Shown here in pieces: positions 45,840 to 57,856 of a stretch of DNA of 64,000 bases. The position numbers and the translations under genes were made by a program. The first letter of the stretch is position 1; each line of letters opens with the position of its first letter. Location of the stretch: NCBI GenBank assembly GCA_036874045.1, contig CM072344.1, positions 13,860,501-13,924,500 of the forward strand, read 5' to 3'. The stretch is from Cymodocea nodosa. Taxonomy: Eukaryota; Streptophyta; Magnoliopsida; Alismatales; Cymodoceaceae. The notes beneath the pieces were generated by a model. That model had not been told where the DNA came from. It made no database searches and was given only the letters and a program-made list of their open reading frames with translations.

Positions 45840-47251
45840 TCATTCACAACCATCCCACATTGCATACATAATATTTTCACGAAATTTATCTGCAATTTCT
45901 TTTCTTTGCTCTTGTGTGTTGTTCCCAATAGTGTTAAGTATTTCATATTGTCTTTCTACATTTGTAGAGTCTTCAACTTGTATATCACGTTCATCTTCTT
46001 GTACTTCATCTTCAAGATCTTGACATAAGTCTGTTTTATCTGCTTTACGAATGAAGTTGTGAAGTAAAAAACATGCCAACACTATTTTTGCTTGAGTTGT
46101 GAAAGGAAATGGCATATATCCTCGTAATATTGCAAAACGATGTTTGACTACTCCAAATGTACGTTCAATTACTGTCCTCAACTGTGAATGTCTGTAGTTG
46201 AAGTTTTCCACTGCATTTGTTGGTTGTCGATTTCCTTCATATTCTGATAAGTGATATCGAACACCTCGAAATGGACATATAAACTCAGGACTATTTGGAA
46301 ATCCAGCATCAACTAAGTAAAATTTACCTGCATGTATTTGAACATCATTTGAAATAAATTCAATTTTGAAAATAAGGTAACATAAAGGTAGATCATAAGT
46401 TGTATACCTCGTGGTATTTGCAAACCATTGCATTGAGTTGTTGCATCTTGAAGGAGTCGAGCATCTGCAGCTGAACATTTCCACCCACTGAGAACATAAG
46501 TAAATTCCATATCAAAATTGCATGCAGCCAATACGTTTTGTGACAATTCACCTTTTCTATTCCTAAATCGGGCATTCTCTTTTCCATAAATTGTGGCTTT
46601 AATGTGTGTACCATCAATAGCACCTATACAATCCTACTCATACCAAAAATAAATTTAATTAATATATAAATGAATAACATGAAATATTAAAATAGAAATA
46701 AAGATTGAAGTGTGTACCTTGAAATATGGATAAACATTAACATCATTCTGAATTCGATTGTGTGTAGCAACTTCATGTTTAGCTAGAAGTATATCACCTA
46801 TTTTTAATATAGCATTTATCATTTCATTGAAATATGTACTAACAGTCCATGTTGAGCGATGAAAACGCTCTCTGGTTACTCCATACCTTTGATTTTGTCC
46901 AACTGTTACTAAAAAAATAGCAAGTTTCTCCTCTACGCTCATATTTCTACTATCTGATATTACTTTCATATTTCTTAATAATCCACAAAATTGTAAAAAA
47001 ACATGTTGACTCATTCGATAAATTTTCCTGCAATTGTATGCTTGATATGGTGACGATGGATCTAACAATCTTTGTACATATTGTGCTCCTTCCTTACTGT
47101 ATATACGAGTGGTGGATGTTTGAATCCCATTTATAGTAATTCCGCATAGGAATTTCCATGTTCCCAATATAACTTTTCTTTTTTTCTTCCTTCGTTCTTC
47201 GTCTTCATTAATAATGGACATAGACATCTTCATAAATTCCAATCCTTGCAT
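45840..47251 (-). CDS. PIF/Harbinger transposase (DDE_Tnp_4 type) of PIF-1
   Basis: Endonuclease that cuts and rejoins transposon ends at TTA/TAA targets. Three exons on the minus strand: 47251-46718, 46633-46408 and 46327-45840. Introns are GT/AG and phases fit, giving 415 residues without a stop. The N-terminal half has the family's YSKEGAQYVQRLLDP and RKIYRMSQHVFLQFC. The catalytic residues are Asp185 (GAIDGTH), Asp260 (KFYLVDAGFP) and Glu308 (RTVIERTFG), with 47 residues between the last two as usual for PIF. The exon layout is the same as in the PIF-2 transposase. ATG 47251 is supported by the similar length of PIF-2, although a start at a later Met is possible. Confidence 0.9.
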
Positions 47252-47429
47252 CTGTACCTATCATATCAATTATGATTTAATAAAGAAAACATAATAATAG
47301 CATACAATGCAAAACAATGCATACATCAACAAAATGTTTAGACCATGTTACGTAACATTAAGGATAACACAAGTTCAATAAATTCAAACATGTTCAACAA
47401 AATTTAAATTTTTAAATGAAAAAAGCACA

Positions 47430-48529
47430 TCATTTCAAATTGAACTTCAACCATGAAGTTCTCATGTTCGGTGGTAGACGCCTAAATTGATTCTTCTTTG
47501 ATTCTATCTCCAATAATTGCATTGCCTTGTATTTTTCTTCTTCTGTAAGATCTGTAAGTGAAAGTAAAATAGTGAGAACATCATCTTCTTCACGATCTTT
47601 TTTCTCTAACAATTCCATCTTCCTCTCCATGTATGCTAATTTCCTTTCTTCAATACGTTGTGTAAATGTCATCTTCTCCTTTTGGATCGATATCATGTTC
47701 TCTAGTAGTTGTATGGCACGCTCTGAGTATGCCATTTTCCTCGAATTTTCTTCCAAATCCTCACTAAAATAATTCATAAGTGATACACCAACATTGTTCA
47801 TTGTAGATGCCATAAGTTGTTGTGATTCAGCATGTGGATGTGGACGTTTTCCTTTCCTACATGAGTCTACATCATTCAAACTAGGAGAAGGAGTTTGAGT
47901 AGGAAAAGGATCTTGAGTTTCAGCCTCAAATTCCATAGTATTTTGTGTAAGAGGTACATTATCAAGGTTATTTGTATCTTCATTCAACTTCACAGCTGCT
48001 CTCAGATTTGTTGTACTCATTTTAGTTGAGCCTGTTGCAAGATTTCCTTCAAATATTATTTGAAGCTGGTCATATATAGGACATGCTTTACCCTTGTACT
48101 GTGCACACTCTAGATGAACCTATTAGGAAAAAAAATATTAGTACAAATTATAAGCTAATCAAATGTTAAATTTAAATTTGAAAAAATTCAACTAACCATA
48201 ACAAAATCATCCCAAACTTCTTTTGCGATATCAGTATGTCCATCAATGTAGTTCCATCCCCAACCACTTTGTGCACCAATCTTTGTATAAATCTTGTACA
48301 TTTGTCGCCATGTTTTCATTCGACTATCAATATTTTTCTTTTAGATGTTACCTCCTGTTTCTTTATTGTAATCATCAATTACCTTCAGCCAAGTATCAAC
48401 TCGTATCTTTCCATCAGTAGTTTTACCATTACCCTCCTTAATAGCATCACACACCTTTCTTAATATCATCTCATCTGCTTGAACACTCCAACTAAAATAA
48501 GATCTTCCACATCCTTTCTTGTTTTCCAT
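47430..48529 (-). pseudogene. PIF-1 ORF1, Myb/SANT-like DNA-binding protein, interrupted
   Basis: PIF/Harbinger ORF1 proteins bind DNA through a trihelix-like Myb/SANT domain and help the transposase. Two exons: 48529-48197 and 48119-47430, GT/AG, phase 0. Exon 1 encodes the SANT-like domain (YFSWSVQADEMILRKV, TWLKVIDDYNKETG, MKTWRQMYKIYTKIG, GWGWNYIDG). A TAA follows codon 62, where PIF-2 has a Thr codon (ITKKN), so the reading frame is cut early in the domain. The rest stays open for 230 codons and contains a Glu/Lys-rich probable coiled coil. The single stop suggests recent decay. Confidence 0.8.
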
Positions 48530-48611
48530 TTCCTAAGAATACATATATGAACAAAATATAAAATGCACCTTTCTCGTTAATCATTATAAAATGAAAAATA
48601 ATATATAAATG

Positions 48612-48672
48612 ACTACTGACATACATACACACACACACACACATCTATATATATATATATATATATATCTAT
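48612..48672. repeat. (AC)n/(AT)n microsatellite in PIF-1
   Basis: ACATAC units pass into (AC)n and then (AT)n with small interruptions. It lies just upstream of ORF1 on the minus strand. Confidence 0.9.
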
Positions 48673-49774
48673 ATATTTCATATCTAAATATGTGATCAGA
48701 ATATATTTTTGAGACTTGAGTTTGATTGAGGCCTCTCCTTCCCACTAAAGAAACTGTCAACCACCAATATACAAGTGGTAGAAATGCTTCCTTGTTATGA
48801 AACCACAAGATCAAATAGAAAGTCTGATTTCAAGTAAATGGTTATTTTTTGATATCTGGTTGTCAGCCTTTCAGTTGGCATCTTGCAAAAACTTGGTACG
48901 CTATTTGGTTGAGGCTCTTGAAGAGTTCTGGACTGTGGGATTTTCAAATCAACCAGATATACCTTATGACACACCATGAATGGTAAGCTCTAATATTTTA
49001 TAGTCTGAAGAATCTGGTAATCAAACATGACGTGTGATAAAGTGAAACACAAAAGGTCTATGGGTGGTTGCCACCTTTGGGTTCCAACCGTATTGTCCTC
49101 CAAAGAATTACCAGCAGAAGGCAGTGGGCACCACACTTCCTTGTAGGCACATGAACATGAGCATTGGCGGTGGTATCATCAACCACTCCATTTCCAACAA
49201 ATTGTTTTCTGCATTAGAATTGTAAGACCAGGACGGCTTACATTTCCCCCCCAATCAAGATCACTGCTGCCAACACCGATATGTGATGAATAATACACAC
49301 AGGACAGGTGTTCTGATAGAAATTAAGTTGCCATTGCCAAGACCAGAAAGGCAGTTTCAAAGTCTATAGATTGATGCACGAAAATAAAATCAAAAAATAA
49401 AATCATACCAGAATGTACCTATTCAACGAAATGTACCTGTTCAAGCTTCAGACGCAGGACGGCTACAACGATCCAATCACGAACGACTCGCGAACGGTAG
49501 GACGACACGATCGGCAGGACGACTTGTTTGGGTGTTCGACGAGACAAGTGTTTGCGGAAGACGGTAAGGGCAAAAATCAATACCTTAGACCAGGGAAAAC
49601 ATCCAATGGGGCGACAGTGAGCGCCAGTAGTCGGAGAGCATGAGATTCAGGCGGTGACAGAAGCAAGTGCAAGTCGGGGCGAGGGCTTCTGCGTTCGTTC
49701 AGGAGAAATAGAGACTTTCGATACTCGAAAGTGTTGGTGGCGACGAGCGCGAGGGGGAATCGACGAGCGTGCAG

Positions 49775-49990
49775 GCGAGGGCGACGAGTGAGACGACGAG
49801 CACGCAGGCGAGGGCGACAAGCAAGACGACAAGCACATAGGCGAGGGCGACAAGCGACACAACGAGCACGCAGGCGAGGGCGACGAGCGAGATGACAAGC
49901 ACGCAGGCGAGGGTGACAAGCGAGACGACGAGCACGCGGGTGAGGGCGAAGAGCGAGACGACGACGACGTGGGTGAGGGCGACGAGCGGG
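49775..49990. repeat. 33 bp CpG-rich tandem repeat in PIF-1
   Basis: Six full units and a partial seventh start at 49775, 49808, 49841, 49874, 49907, 49940 and 49973. Each is a variant of GCGAGGGCGACGAGCGAGAC followed by GACGAGCACGCAG. The run is strongly GC-rich against AT-rich surroundings. The minus-strand frame reading Ser/Pro/Ala/Cys repeats is judged a by-product. Confidence 0.9.
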
Positions 49991-50219
49991 ATGCGAGGGC
50001 TGAATGTCGAAAAATGAATTCCGACCTTTTAGGTTGGGAATTCATTTTCCCAACTTTTGCACATATTTGGAATTCAAATTCCCAATGAATTTGAATTCCA
50101 AAATGCACAAACACCACATAACTCAGAATCTCACGAAAAAAATTTTCAATTCCGTTAGATTCCGAGTGCACAAACCCCCCCTTAACTATAGCTAAGATTG
50201 GAATATTTGAATATAAAAA

Positions 50220-50490
50220 AATCAATAAAATTGACAAAGAATGATCTAATTATTGGTCTACTTAAGATTAAATATACGAAAGATAAAGTATGTGAAGCCT
50301 ATGACATAGAAAACAAAGAAAAGGTCTTTTAAACTTATCCTTTCAAAGTCATTTCACTATTAAGTAATAATGATCCACAAAAAACCAAATAACGCTCACC
50401 CATGAATGAAAGTTCAGATAAGTCACGAGAAAACGTCTTCAAGGTTTTGGTAGGTTGAGTTTGAAATTTCAACGTTTTGATAATTTCAAA
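50220..50490 (+). mobile_element. Copia GAG-pre-integrase fragment, copy 2
   Basis: Diverged duplicate of 39160-39450 (shared AAAATTGACAAAGAATGATC, GTCTACTTAAGATT, GTCACGAGAAAACGTCTTCA). It begins about 35 bases right of the PIF-1 target site, so PIF-1 inserted beside it. Broken fossil. Confidence 0.65.
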
Positions 50491-50844
50491 TGTAATCTTA
50501 AAATCATATTTTATTTTGTAATGGTTTCAACCACTCGACCTGACTTCTTCTTTCCTTTATAGAATGCACCTCAACCTTATCTAAAGGGTTAAAGGATTGC
50601 AACCTTTTTTCTAGCCCCATTGAAATGAAGAGGTTTTTCTTTAGTTTTTATTTTAATTTCTATTTAGTTTATGTGAGTATATTCTAATACGTACACTTCT
50701 TTACTTGTCATTATTTAGCATGCATGATTTTTTGATATTGTTAGTGTTTTATCTAAATTTCAATGTAAAACCTTTTTAAAGATATTATAAGGTAAGGAAA
50801 AGACCAATTATAAATAACTTTATGATCGATTGAAGCTTACCGAT
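50491..50844. other. Spacer without recognisable features
   Basis: AT-rich sequence between the Copia fragment and the LTR copy. I see no gene or repeat end. Confidence 0.45.
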
Positions 50845-51248
50845 AGATACATTTCGGATAGTTACAAACAACTCACCGATATATAACTTAAGTAAATCTA
50901 CCAGATCTCGACACGTGTCAACAGTAGTTTAATCATAAAAATAACATTTTGGAAAGTTACAGGTCTAACTATCCGATACTTAGATGCATTTCGAATAGTT
51001 ACAGCTAACTCACCAAAAATTCACTTAAGGGCGTGTTAGTGCATGACGGAAAATTCTGACGGAAAGGAAAAGGAAAATTCTGACGGAAATGAAATGGAAA
51101 ATTTGTAACGGAAAGGAAAAGGAAAATTCTGAGAGGGGTTTAGTGCAGGACGGAAAATTCTGATGGAAATTCTAACAAAAGTTTATTACAACTAATATTC
51201 GAAAAATACAAATACATCTTAATTGAAATATTACAATACGAAATAATA

Positions 51249-52667
51249 TCATCTAGTTCTTCCATCCCACATTGCCATCATCATATCTTCTCGCATCTTA
51301 TCTGCCATTTCTTTTCTTTGTTCTTGAGTCATTCGAACCTGGGCATTGCTTTCTATATGTATCTCTCCCATTGGTTGTATGTCATCAATAATATTTAACT
51401 CTTCCAACTCATCTAGCAAGTCCTCAAGTAAATCTTCCTTATCAGTCTTACGAATAAAATTATGAAGCAAAAAACATGCGATGACAATCTTTACTTGTGT
51501 TTCATATGGATATGGCATTTGACCACGTAATATTGAAAATCGATGTTTCACAACTCCAAATGTACGTTCAATGACTGTTCTCAATTGTGAATGTCTGTAG
51601 TTGAAATTTTCTACAGCATTACGAGGAACTCTATCATTAACATAATCAGATAGATGGTATCTTACACCTCGAAATGGACAAATATATTCTGGTCGATTTG
51701 GATATCCAGCATCAACTAAGTAAAACTTACCTGTATAAAAAAAATATTAGTATGGTGATGTCTTCATAACTTGTAGAAGTGGAAAACACATTTACCTGGT
51801 GGAACTTGAAAACCATTAGGTCTAGTAACTGCATCTTGGAGAATACGAGCATCAGCAGCTGATCCTTCCCAACCAGCTAAAATATATGTAAATTCCATAT
51901 CAAAATTACATGCTGCCATTACATTTTGAGATAATTCACCTTTCCTGTTCCTAAATCTTGCTGTTTCTTGTCCATAAATAGTTGCTTTTATATGTGTACC
52001 ATCAATAGCTCCAATACAATCCTATAAACATGCACTTTTATTTTGATATTGACTAAAATAACATATAAGATAAGGAAACACCAAAGGTGTGAAAATGTAC
52101 CTTAAAATATGGGTACACATTTGAGTCTTGACGAATTCGACTTGGTGTTTCAGATGAAGGTCTTGCTAGAAGAACATGATTTAGTCGTAATACAGCATTC
52201 AACACTTCATTAAAGTATTTACTAACTGTCCAACTTGATCGACTAAATCGTTCTGTAGTTACTCCATACCTTTGATTTTGCCCAATTGTCACAAGGAACA
52301 TGGCAAACTTCTCTTCTACACTGATATTGTTGGTATCTTTCAGCACTTCTTCCCTCCTCATTAATTCACAAAAACCCTTGAAAACACTTTGACTCATTCT
52401 ATAAATCTTTCGACAATTGTAAACTTGATGTGGTAAAGAAGGATCTAATAATCTTCTTATATAATCTGCACCTTCTTTACTATAAATACGACTTGTATTT
52501 GAAAACAAAGTTGAGGTACTTGCAATCCCTGCTAAAATATTCCAAAAAGCAAGTAAACGTCTTCGCCTTCTTCTAGCATGTTCTTCCTCTTCTTCAAATA
52601 ACATCAATGTGTTATTTACTAGTTCGTCAAAATCCTCTTCAAAATCCTCTTCAAAATTCATCGTCAC
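51249..52667 (-). CDS. PIF/Harbinger transposase of PIF-2
   Basis: Same role and domain as the PIF-1 enzyme. Minus-strand exons 52667-52101, 52021-51796 and 51730-51249 (GT/AG, phases match) give 424 residues without a stop. An acidic then Arg-rich N-terminus (EEEEEHARRRRRR) is followed by YSKEGADYIRRLLDP and RKIYRMSQSVFKGFC. The catalytic triad is Asp196 (GAIDGTH), Asp271 (KFYLVDAGYP) and Glu319 (RTVIERTFG). Exon 2 has exactly the same length (226 bases) as in PIF-1, which supports the splice model. With intact ORF1, ends and target duplications, this is the best candidate for a functional transposase in the window. Confidence 0.93.
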
Positions 52668-52866
52668 CTACAAAATTTCATGTCCAAACATATTACAAGG
52701 TTGTAATACAAATAAACATATTACATGAAATCATTCCACAATTAATAGAACATAATAAAATATGATAAACAAACATCAATAATAATATCATTCCACATTT
52801 CCTTGTCCAAACAATAAGTAGTTACATCATACATCTAATACAAAAAAAAAAACATGTAAATCATCT

Positions 52867-53941
52867 TTAGTCTTCCATCTTTTCTAAGTGAAACTTCAAC
52901 CATCCTTGTCGCATTTCTTTTGGAATTGATAGAAATATTTTACTGATTTCTTGCTTTTGGAATAATTGAGTAGCTTTATATCGATCAGTCATAGATAGAT
53001 CTTCAATCTCAAATATTGAAGCAATAGCTTCATCTAAAAAAGACTCAGACTTCTTTTGCCATGCAAACATTTCCTTCTTCCATCCAAACATTTCCTTCTT
53101 ACATACAAACATCTCCTTTTGTATGTGAATCATCTCTCTCATTTGTTCATTACGTACCTCACCATTAACAGTATCTTGTTCACACAAAGTAAGAAAAGCT
53201 CGTGACGTATCTTTCAAACTTTCTGCTATCATTTGTTGAGATTCTGCATGAGGGCGTGCTCGCTTCCCCTTTTTCCTCTGCTCCAATGGAACATGTGCAC
53301 TTCCTCCTGAACTAGGAGGTATGTCAGAATCGAGGTCCATTCCATCTTGTGTAATGTCTGGAGTAAATATATTTGGAACTTGAGTGTTTGGTACAATGTC
53401 TACTTCTTCTGCCTGTCTAGACATATTTCCACTAGCCATAGTACCTTCAAAAATGAGTTGTAATTGTTCATAAATCAAACATGGTTTTCCCTTGCAGCTT
53501 TCACACTCTGGATGTGCCTACATAAAATTAGAATATATATTAAGAAAAATTCAATACAATTGGGATAATCTTAAAGTATGTAAATAAAAATCTTACCTTA
53601 ATAAACTCCTTCCATATCTCTTCATCTATATCAGTATACCCTTGTATGAAATTCCATCCCCATCCACTCTGATTTGCAATTTTTGAGTAGTTACGATAAA
53701 TTTGTCTCCATGTCTTTAAGCGACTTTCCACATTCTTCTTTGTAATACATGCATTTCTTCTAATATTGTATTTTTCAACTACTTCATCCCAAGTGCTCCC
53801 TTTTATCTTTCCATCTTGGGTTTTTTTGTTTCCCTCATTTAATACTTCTGATAAAATATCTAAAAAGAATGCATCTGCATCAGCATTCCAAGTCATATAA
53901 GTTCGTCCTCCATTACCCCGTCCTCTATCAGAAGTACTCAT
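52867..53941 (-). CDS. PIF-2 ORF1, Myb/SANT-like DNA-binding protein
   Basis: Accessory DNA-binding protein of PIF/Harbinger elements. Exons 53941-53597 and 53517-52867 on the minus strand join in phase (AAG|GTAAGA donor, GTAG acceptor) to 331 residues. The Myb/SANT-like (trihelix) domain spans about residues 13-110, with TYMTWNADADAFFLDIL, STWDEVVEKYN, VESRLKTWRQIYRNY and GWGWNFIQGYTD. A spacer contains a basic KKGKRARPHAE stretch, possibly a nuclear signal. A region of repeated KKEMF..KKEMF follows. Unlike its PIF-1 counterpart it is uninterrupted. Confidence 0.9.
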
Positions 53942-54544
53942 TTACTACATAAGATCAAATATTAATTAACTGCTACGACAGAAGATTATAAGATTTACTA
54001 CTACATAATATATTTTGTCAATCTACTCAATAATTGAAAATGAAAGCAAACCAATAAATATATATTAATATTAAATGGTTAATGAATTAAATAACTTATG
54101 CCAAACAATAAATGCAAAATAATATCCTATGCCAAACAGAATTATCTTACGAATCACATCAATAAATGGTACATGAGGGGGTAATATCCTAATTTTCCTT
54201 GCATCTATATTTCTATTTCATCTACATGAGAGGGTAATATCCATACAAAGATTTCTTGATTGTGTGCCAACCATCTACTTTTGTATGCTAACCATCTCTC
54301 TTTTCATATTTGAACTGTTATATGTCATACAAGCAATGATAGATGATATGCCATATAAGCTTCTTTACTAGGCACTGTTTGGAGTAATACACAGAAATAC
54401 ATTAACATGAAGATTATAAGAAGTGTTAAACATCACGAATATTAATCCAAACATCACGAAGAGTAATACACAGAAATTCATTAATATGAAGTGTTGGGGA
54501 ATTGTACCTAAGCAAGACGTGAAATGGCAGAGGTGGAGTAGGAA

Positions 54545-55410
54545 GGGCTACCACAGTGACGGACGCGACGAGGAAGATGCGGCGAGAGGGCTACGGCAGC
54601 GACGGGCGAGCAGGAGGGCTGCAGTAGCGACGAGCGACGGGCAAGCAAGAGGGCTACAGTAGCGACGGGCAGGAGGGCTGCGGCAGCGACAGATGCGACG
54701 AGGAAGAGTCGGTTTCAGGCGACGCGACGAATGTTCTTCGACTTCACAGGTCGAGATGGGGGCGTCAGGCTCGAGGGGAGGTCGGGAGAGGGAGTCCAGA
54801 GCAGAGGCGAACGTCGTGAGAGGGAGACGGTCGAGGGTTTCGCGTCCAGCGGAGGCGAACGTCGCGAGGTTTCTCCTCAACTCTTCCTCTCAACCAGAGG
54901 TCACGGCAAGCAAGAGGGCTACAGTAGCGACGGGCAGGAGGGCTGCGGCAGCGACAGATGCGACGAGGAAGAGTCGGTTTCAGGCGACGCGACGAATGTC
55001 CTTCGACTTCACAGGTCGAGATGGGGGCGTCAGGCTCAAGGGGAGGTCGGGAGAGGGAGTCCAGAGCAGAGGCGAACCTCGCGAGAGGGAGATGGTCGAG
55101 GGTTTCGCGTCCAGCGGAGGCGAACGTCGCGAGGTTTCTCCTCAACTCTTCCTCTCAACCAGAGGTCACGGCAAGCAAGAGGGCTACAGTAGCGACGGGC
55201 AGGAGGGCTGCGGCAGCGACAGATGCGACGAGGAAGAGTCGGTTTCAGGCGACGCGACGAATGTTCTTCGACTTCACAGGTCGAGATGGGGGCGTCAGGC
55301 TCAAGGGGAGGTCGGGAGAGGGAGTCCAGAGCAGAGGCGAACGTCGCGAGAGGGAGACGGTCGAGGGTTTCGCGTCCAGCGGAGGCGAACGTCGCGAGGT
55401 TTCTCCAAGG
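54545..55410. repeat. 265 bp GC-rich tandem repeat in PIF-2
   Basis: Three copies begin at 54661, 54926 and 55191 (AGCGACGGGCAGGAGGGCTG) with a period of exactly 265 bases and very few differences. The third is incomplete. 54545-54660 adds shorter degenerate units. The block is CpG-rich in an AT-rich setting and lies at the end upstream of ORF1. Long Arg/Ser/Gly-rich open frames on both strands arise from the lack of stops in GC-rich repeats, and I do not regard them as genes. Confidence 0.92.
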
Positions 55411-57290
55411 TCGAGAGGAGAAAATTTCTGACGGTAATGGAAATTTTTGGATTTTATACAACGGTAAAATCCGAATTTCCTTTCCGTCAAGTATAATGCA
55501 CACTAACACCATTCTGACGGAATTCAATAATTTTCCTTTCCGTCAGCTCAATTCCGTCAGACACTAACCCCCCCTAAGTCACTTTCCCAGAACATGACAT
55601 GTGTCCTCAGCTATTTTCTAAATAAAAAGAGATTTCGGAGAGTTACAGGGATAACTATCCGATGCTCAGCTGTAATTTCGGATAATTATAGATAACTCAC
55701 CGAAAGTTTACTTAAGTCATTCATTATAGTTTCGACACGTGTACTTCAGGAAATAATAAAATATTCTCTCAGAACATAACTGTTCGGCAATTTAGACATA
55801 ACTATCTGATACATATTTGGTCTGTTAAACATAACTGTCTGAATATGTTCAGTATGTTAAACATAACTGTCTGAAATATCAGAAAATTCGGATACTTAAG
55901 AATTTCACAGCCTGCAACTTACCGATAGTTCATAAATGAACTAAATTAACATTAATTCCCCCAAATTAAGCAAATTCTTCAATTAAAGCATATAACAGTG
56001 TAATTATAACATAATGGCTTAATTCTTATATGATAAGCTAAATATTATGCAATTAACCATCATTTAACCGTTAATAATATGCACTTTTTCATTCTAAACA
56101 CTTCCCCCATACCTAAATTTTGCTAGTCCCTTAGCAAACTAAGATCTAATTAATTGGTCTTTAAAAGTGCTAGAATTAATTCTTTCCCTTTTGTTTTTCT
56201 TTTGTTTAGCATAAAAATATATTCTGTATGTTTCAGTAATCAACCTGCAAATATACTTAGAATATATGTAAATTACATACCAAGTATATCATCATCATAT
56301 AGGTGTTAATTATATTATCATTTGTTCTTCTTTTCATCATCTGTCATCCTGAATTTTCCAATAAGATTTCTAGAAGAAATTTCAACAACATACGAATCAG
56401 AATACAATCCAATTCAATCTGATTAAGACAAGTAGAATAAAGAATTGTATCTCCATTAAAACAACTTCAAAAGTCAATTCTAGATTTATATTATAGCAAT
56501 TCTAGATAACAGAAAATATACTCGATTCATAAGATATCTGCATTTCACAAAACACTTGTATCTTTTTAGAACAGTATATGTATATATATTTTTTTTTTCT
56601 CTTTTTTTTTCGTACTTTAAAAGTAAATTTGACAAGCTTAAATCATACAAGAGCTTTCTAATGTACCCATGTAACGAGCTTTCAGTCAACAATCTCAGAT
56701 TTGATCAGGATCTTAGGTTGCCAGATTTCAAGAGTCTTTTTTCATGTCAACAATCCTTACATACTTATCTGCTCAAGTACAAAAGGCTTGTGATCAAACA
56801 AGTCAATAAACTCTCAAAATTTTCCTTTTTTAAAAAAAAAAAAAAAAAAACTACAACCACAAAACAAAACATTAATCACATACTATATATGTATGTATTT
56901 CATTAATACAGATGTAGTAAAACGCCAATCTCATATAGTCCTGTTTCTATCAGTTACTAAAAATATAAATCCATAACAATAAGCTCATACTTTTTCTGTA
57001 GTTTAATAAGATCTACACATAAATCAATCTACAAGTTCAATCAGTCAAATTATATGTATCTTTAATCATATGTGTTTCATTTAATCTAGAATTCACATCT
57101 CAGCTCTTTCAGGACTTCAGATAATTTATTGATTTTTTTTATTAAGCATTTTGATTTCATTTTAAAATCATGAAACTGTTAAACTCATGAAATTCAGAAA
57201 AACATAAGATACTATATCTAGATTTGCATAAATAGTAAATTCAATAGCATCTTATATAGCCTTCTAAATATAACATTCAAGCAGTTTATA

Positions 57291-57856
57291 AAAATTTTAT
57301 AGTCTCATTTATCAGATAGTTACAACAAGTTCATAAAAATTTTCAATTTCCTCAAAACTTTGCAGTACCATTTCAATTTCTTTAATTAACAAATTTACAT
57401 AGCTGTTACTTCAATTACCTCCCCCCCCATACCAACATTTTGCATTGTCCTCAATGTAAAAACATTTCACAATAAGTATAGTAATTGTAGCAGGCATGAA
57501 TATAGTTTTGCTTGATTTAAAATTGAGGATGAGTAATTAGTTACATACATTGTTTCATTTGTATCTCCTTCTACATATTCCGATTTTTGATTCTGAAAAA
57601 CTTTTCATTCACAGATAAAAGCAAAATATAAAACAAAATAACATTTAACAGATATTAATAAATCAGTGTCTTGTGTGGAACTCAAGCTCCTATGCCTTTG
57701 GTGACTCACAAGCAAGCCAGTTGGTTTCCCAGAACAGATACCAACAAACTGGATTGATATATTATTTTTTTTATAAATTAAAAATGAAAACTATAATTTT
57801 TTTTTTTTAACAATAAATGCAAAATACACACAACATTAAACACACAAAATCACAGC
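57291..57856. other. Internal 3' segment of the F-box-bearing LTR element
   Basis: Lies between the F-box stop codon and the LTR copy. A run of eight C (G on the minus strand) at about 57420 resembles a polypurine tract in the minus orientation, though it is about 130 bases from where the LTR match starts. There is no coding sequence. Confidence 0.4.

Larger units (their letters stand above)
45356..50181 (-). mobile_element. PIF/Harbinger DNA transposon PIF-1, complete ends
   Basis: A 4826-base element flanked by TTA duplications (45353-45355, 50182-50184). Terminal inverted repeats begin GGGGGGGTTTGTGCAC at both ends and continue imperfectly (..GGAAT). On the minus strand it carries ORF1 (48529-47430) and the transposase gene (47251-45840). 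A CpG-rich tandem repeat sits near the right, promoter-proximal end. The transposase is open but ORF1 has an in-frame stop, so by itself it is probably not autonomous. The host sequence continues as a Copia remnant on the right. Confidence 0.93.
51029..55574 (-). mobile_element. PIF/Harbinger DNA transposon PIF-2, apparently intact
   Basis: A 4546-base element flanked by TAA (51026-51028, 55575-55577) and inserted in an LTR. The uninterrupted site ACTTAAGTCACTTTCCC survives at 36720. The ends are inverted: the left starts GGGCGTGTTAGTG and the right, inverted, GGGGGGGTTAGTG, followed by several GACGGAA phrases. The minus strand carries ORF1 (53941-52867) and transposase (52667-51249), both open with consistent introns. 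A 265 bp GC-rich repeat occupies the right end. The gene order matches PIF-1, but the ends and repeats differ, so they are related but distinct lineages. Confidence 0.95.
50845..57290 (-). mobile_element. Ty3-type LTR copy R3, split by PIF-2
   Basis: 50845-51028 plus 55575-57290 together align with about 36530-38430 of copy R1, nearly identical by eye. The 4.5 kb PIF-2 element sits between them with a TAA duplication. In the minus orientation this LTR lies downstream of the gag fossil and the F-box gene, in the position of a 3' LTR, and it is truncated at 50845. Fossil. Confidence 0.75.

Noticed and set aside
49775-49990. CRISPR-like array of regularly spaced repeats
   Set aside because: The 33-base units are contiguous without unique spacers, and the sequence is a plant nuclear genome. 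It is an ordinary tandem repeat.
49647-50237. 196-codon Ser/Pro repeat protein on the minus strand
   Set aside because: It arises from the 33 bp repeat and runs across the PIF-1 end into host DNA, so it cannot be a gene of the element.
54693-55496. 267-codon Arg/Ser-rich open frame and overlapping frames on both strands
   Set aside because: They follow the 265 bp GC-rich tandem repeat, are open in several frames at once and have no domain. They are products of stop-poor repeat DNA in PIF-2.
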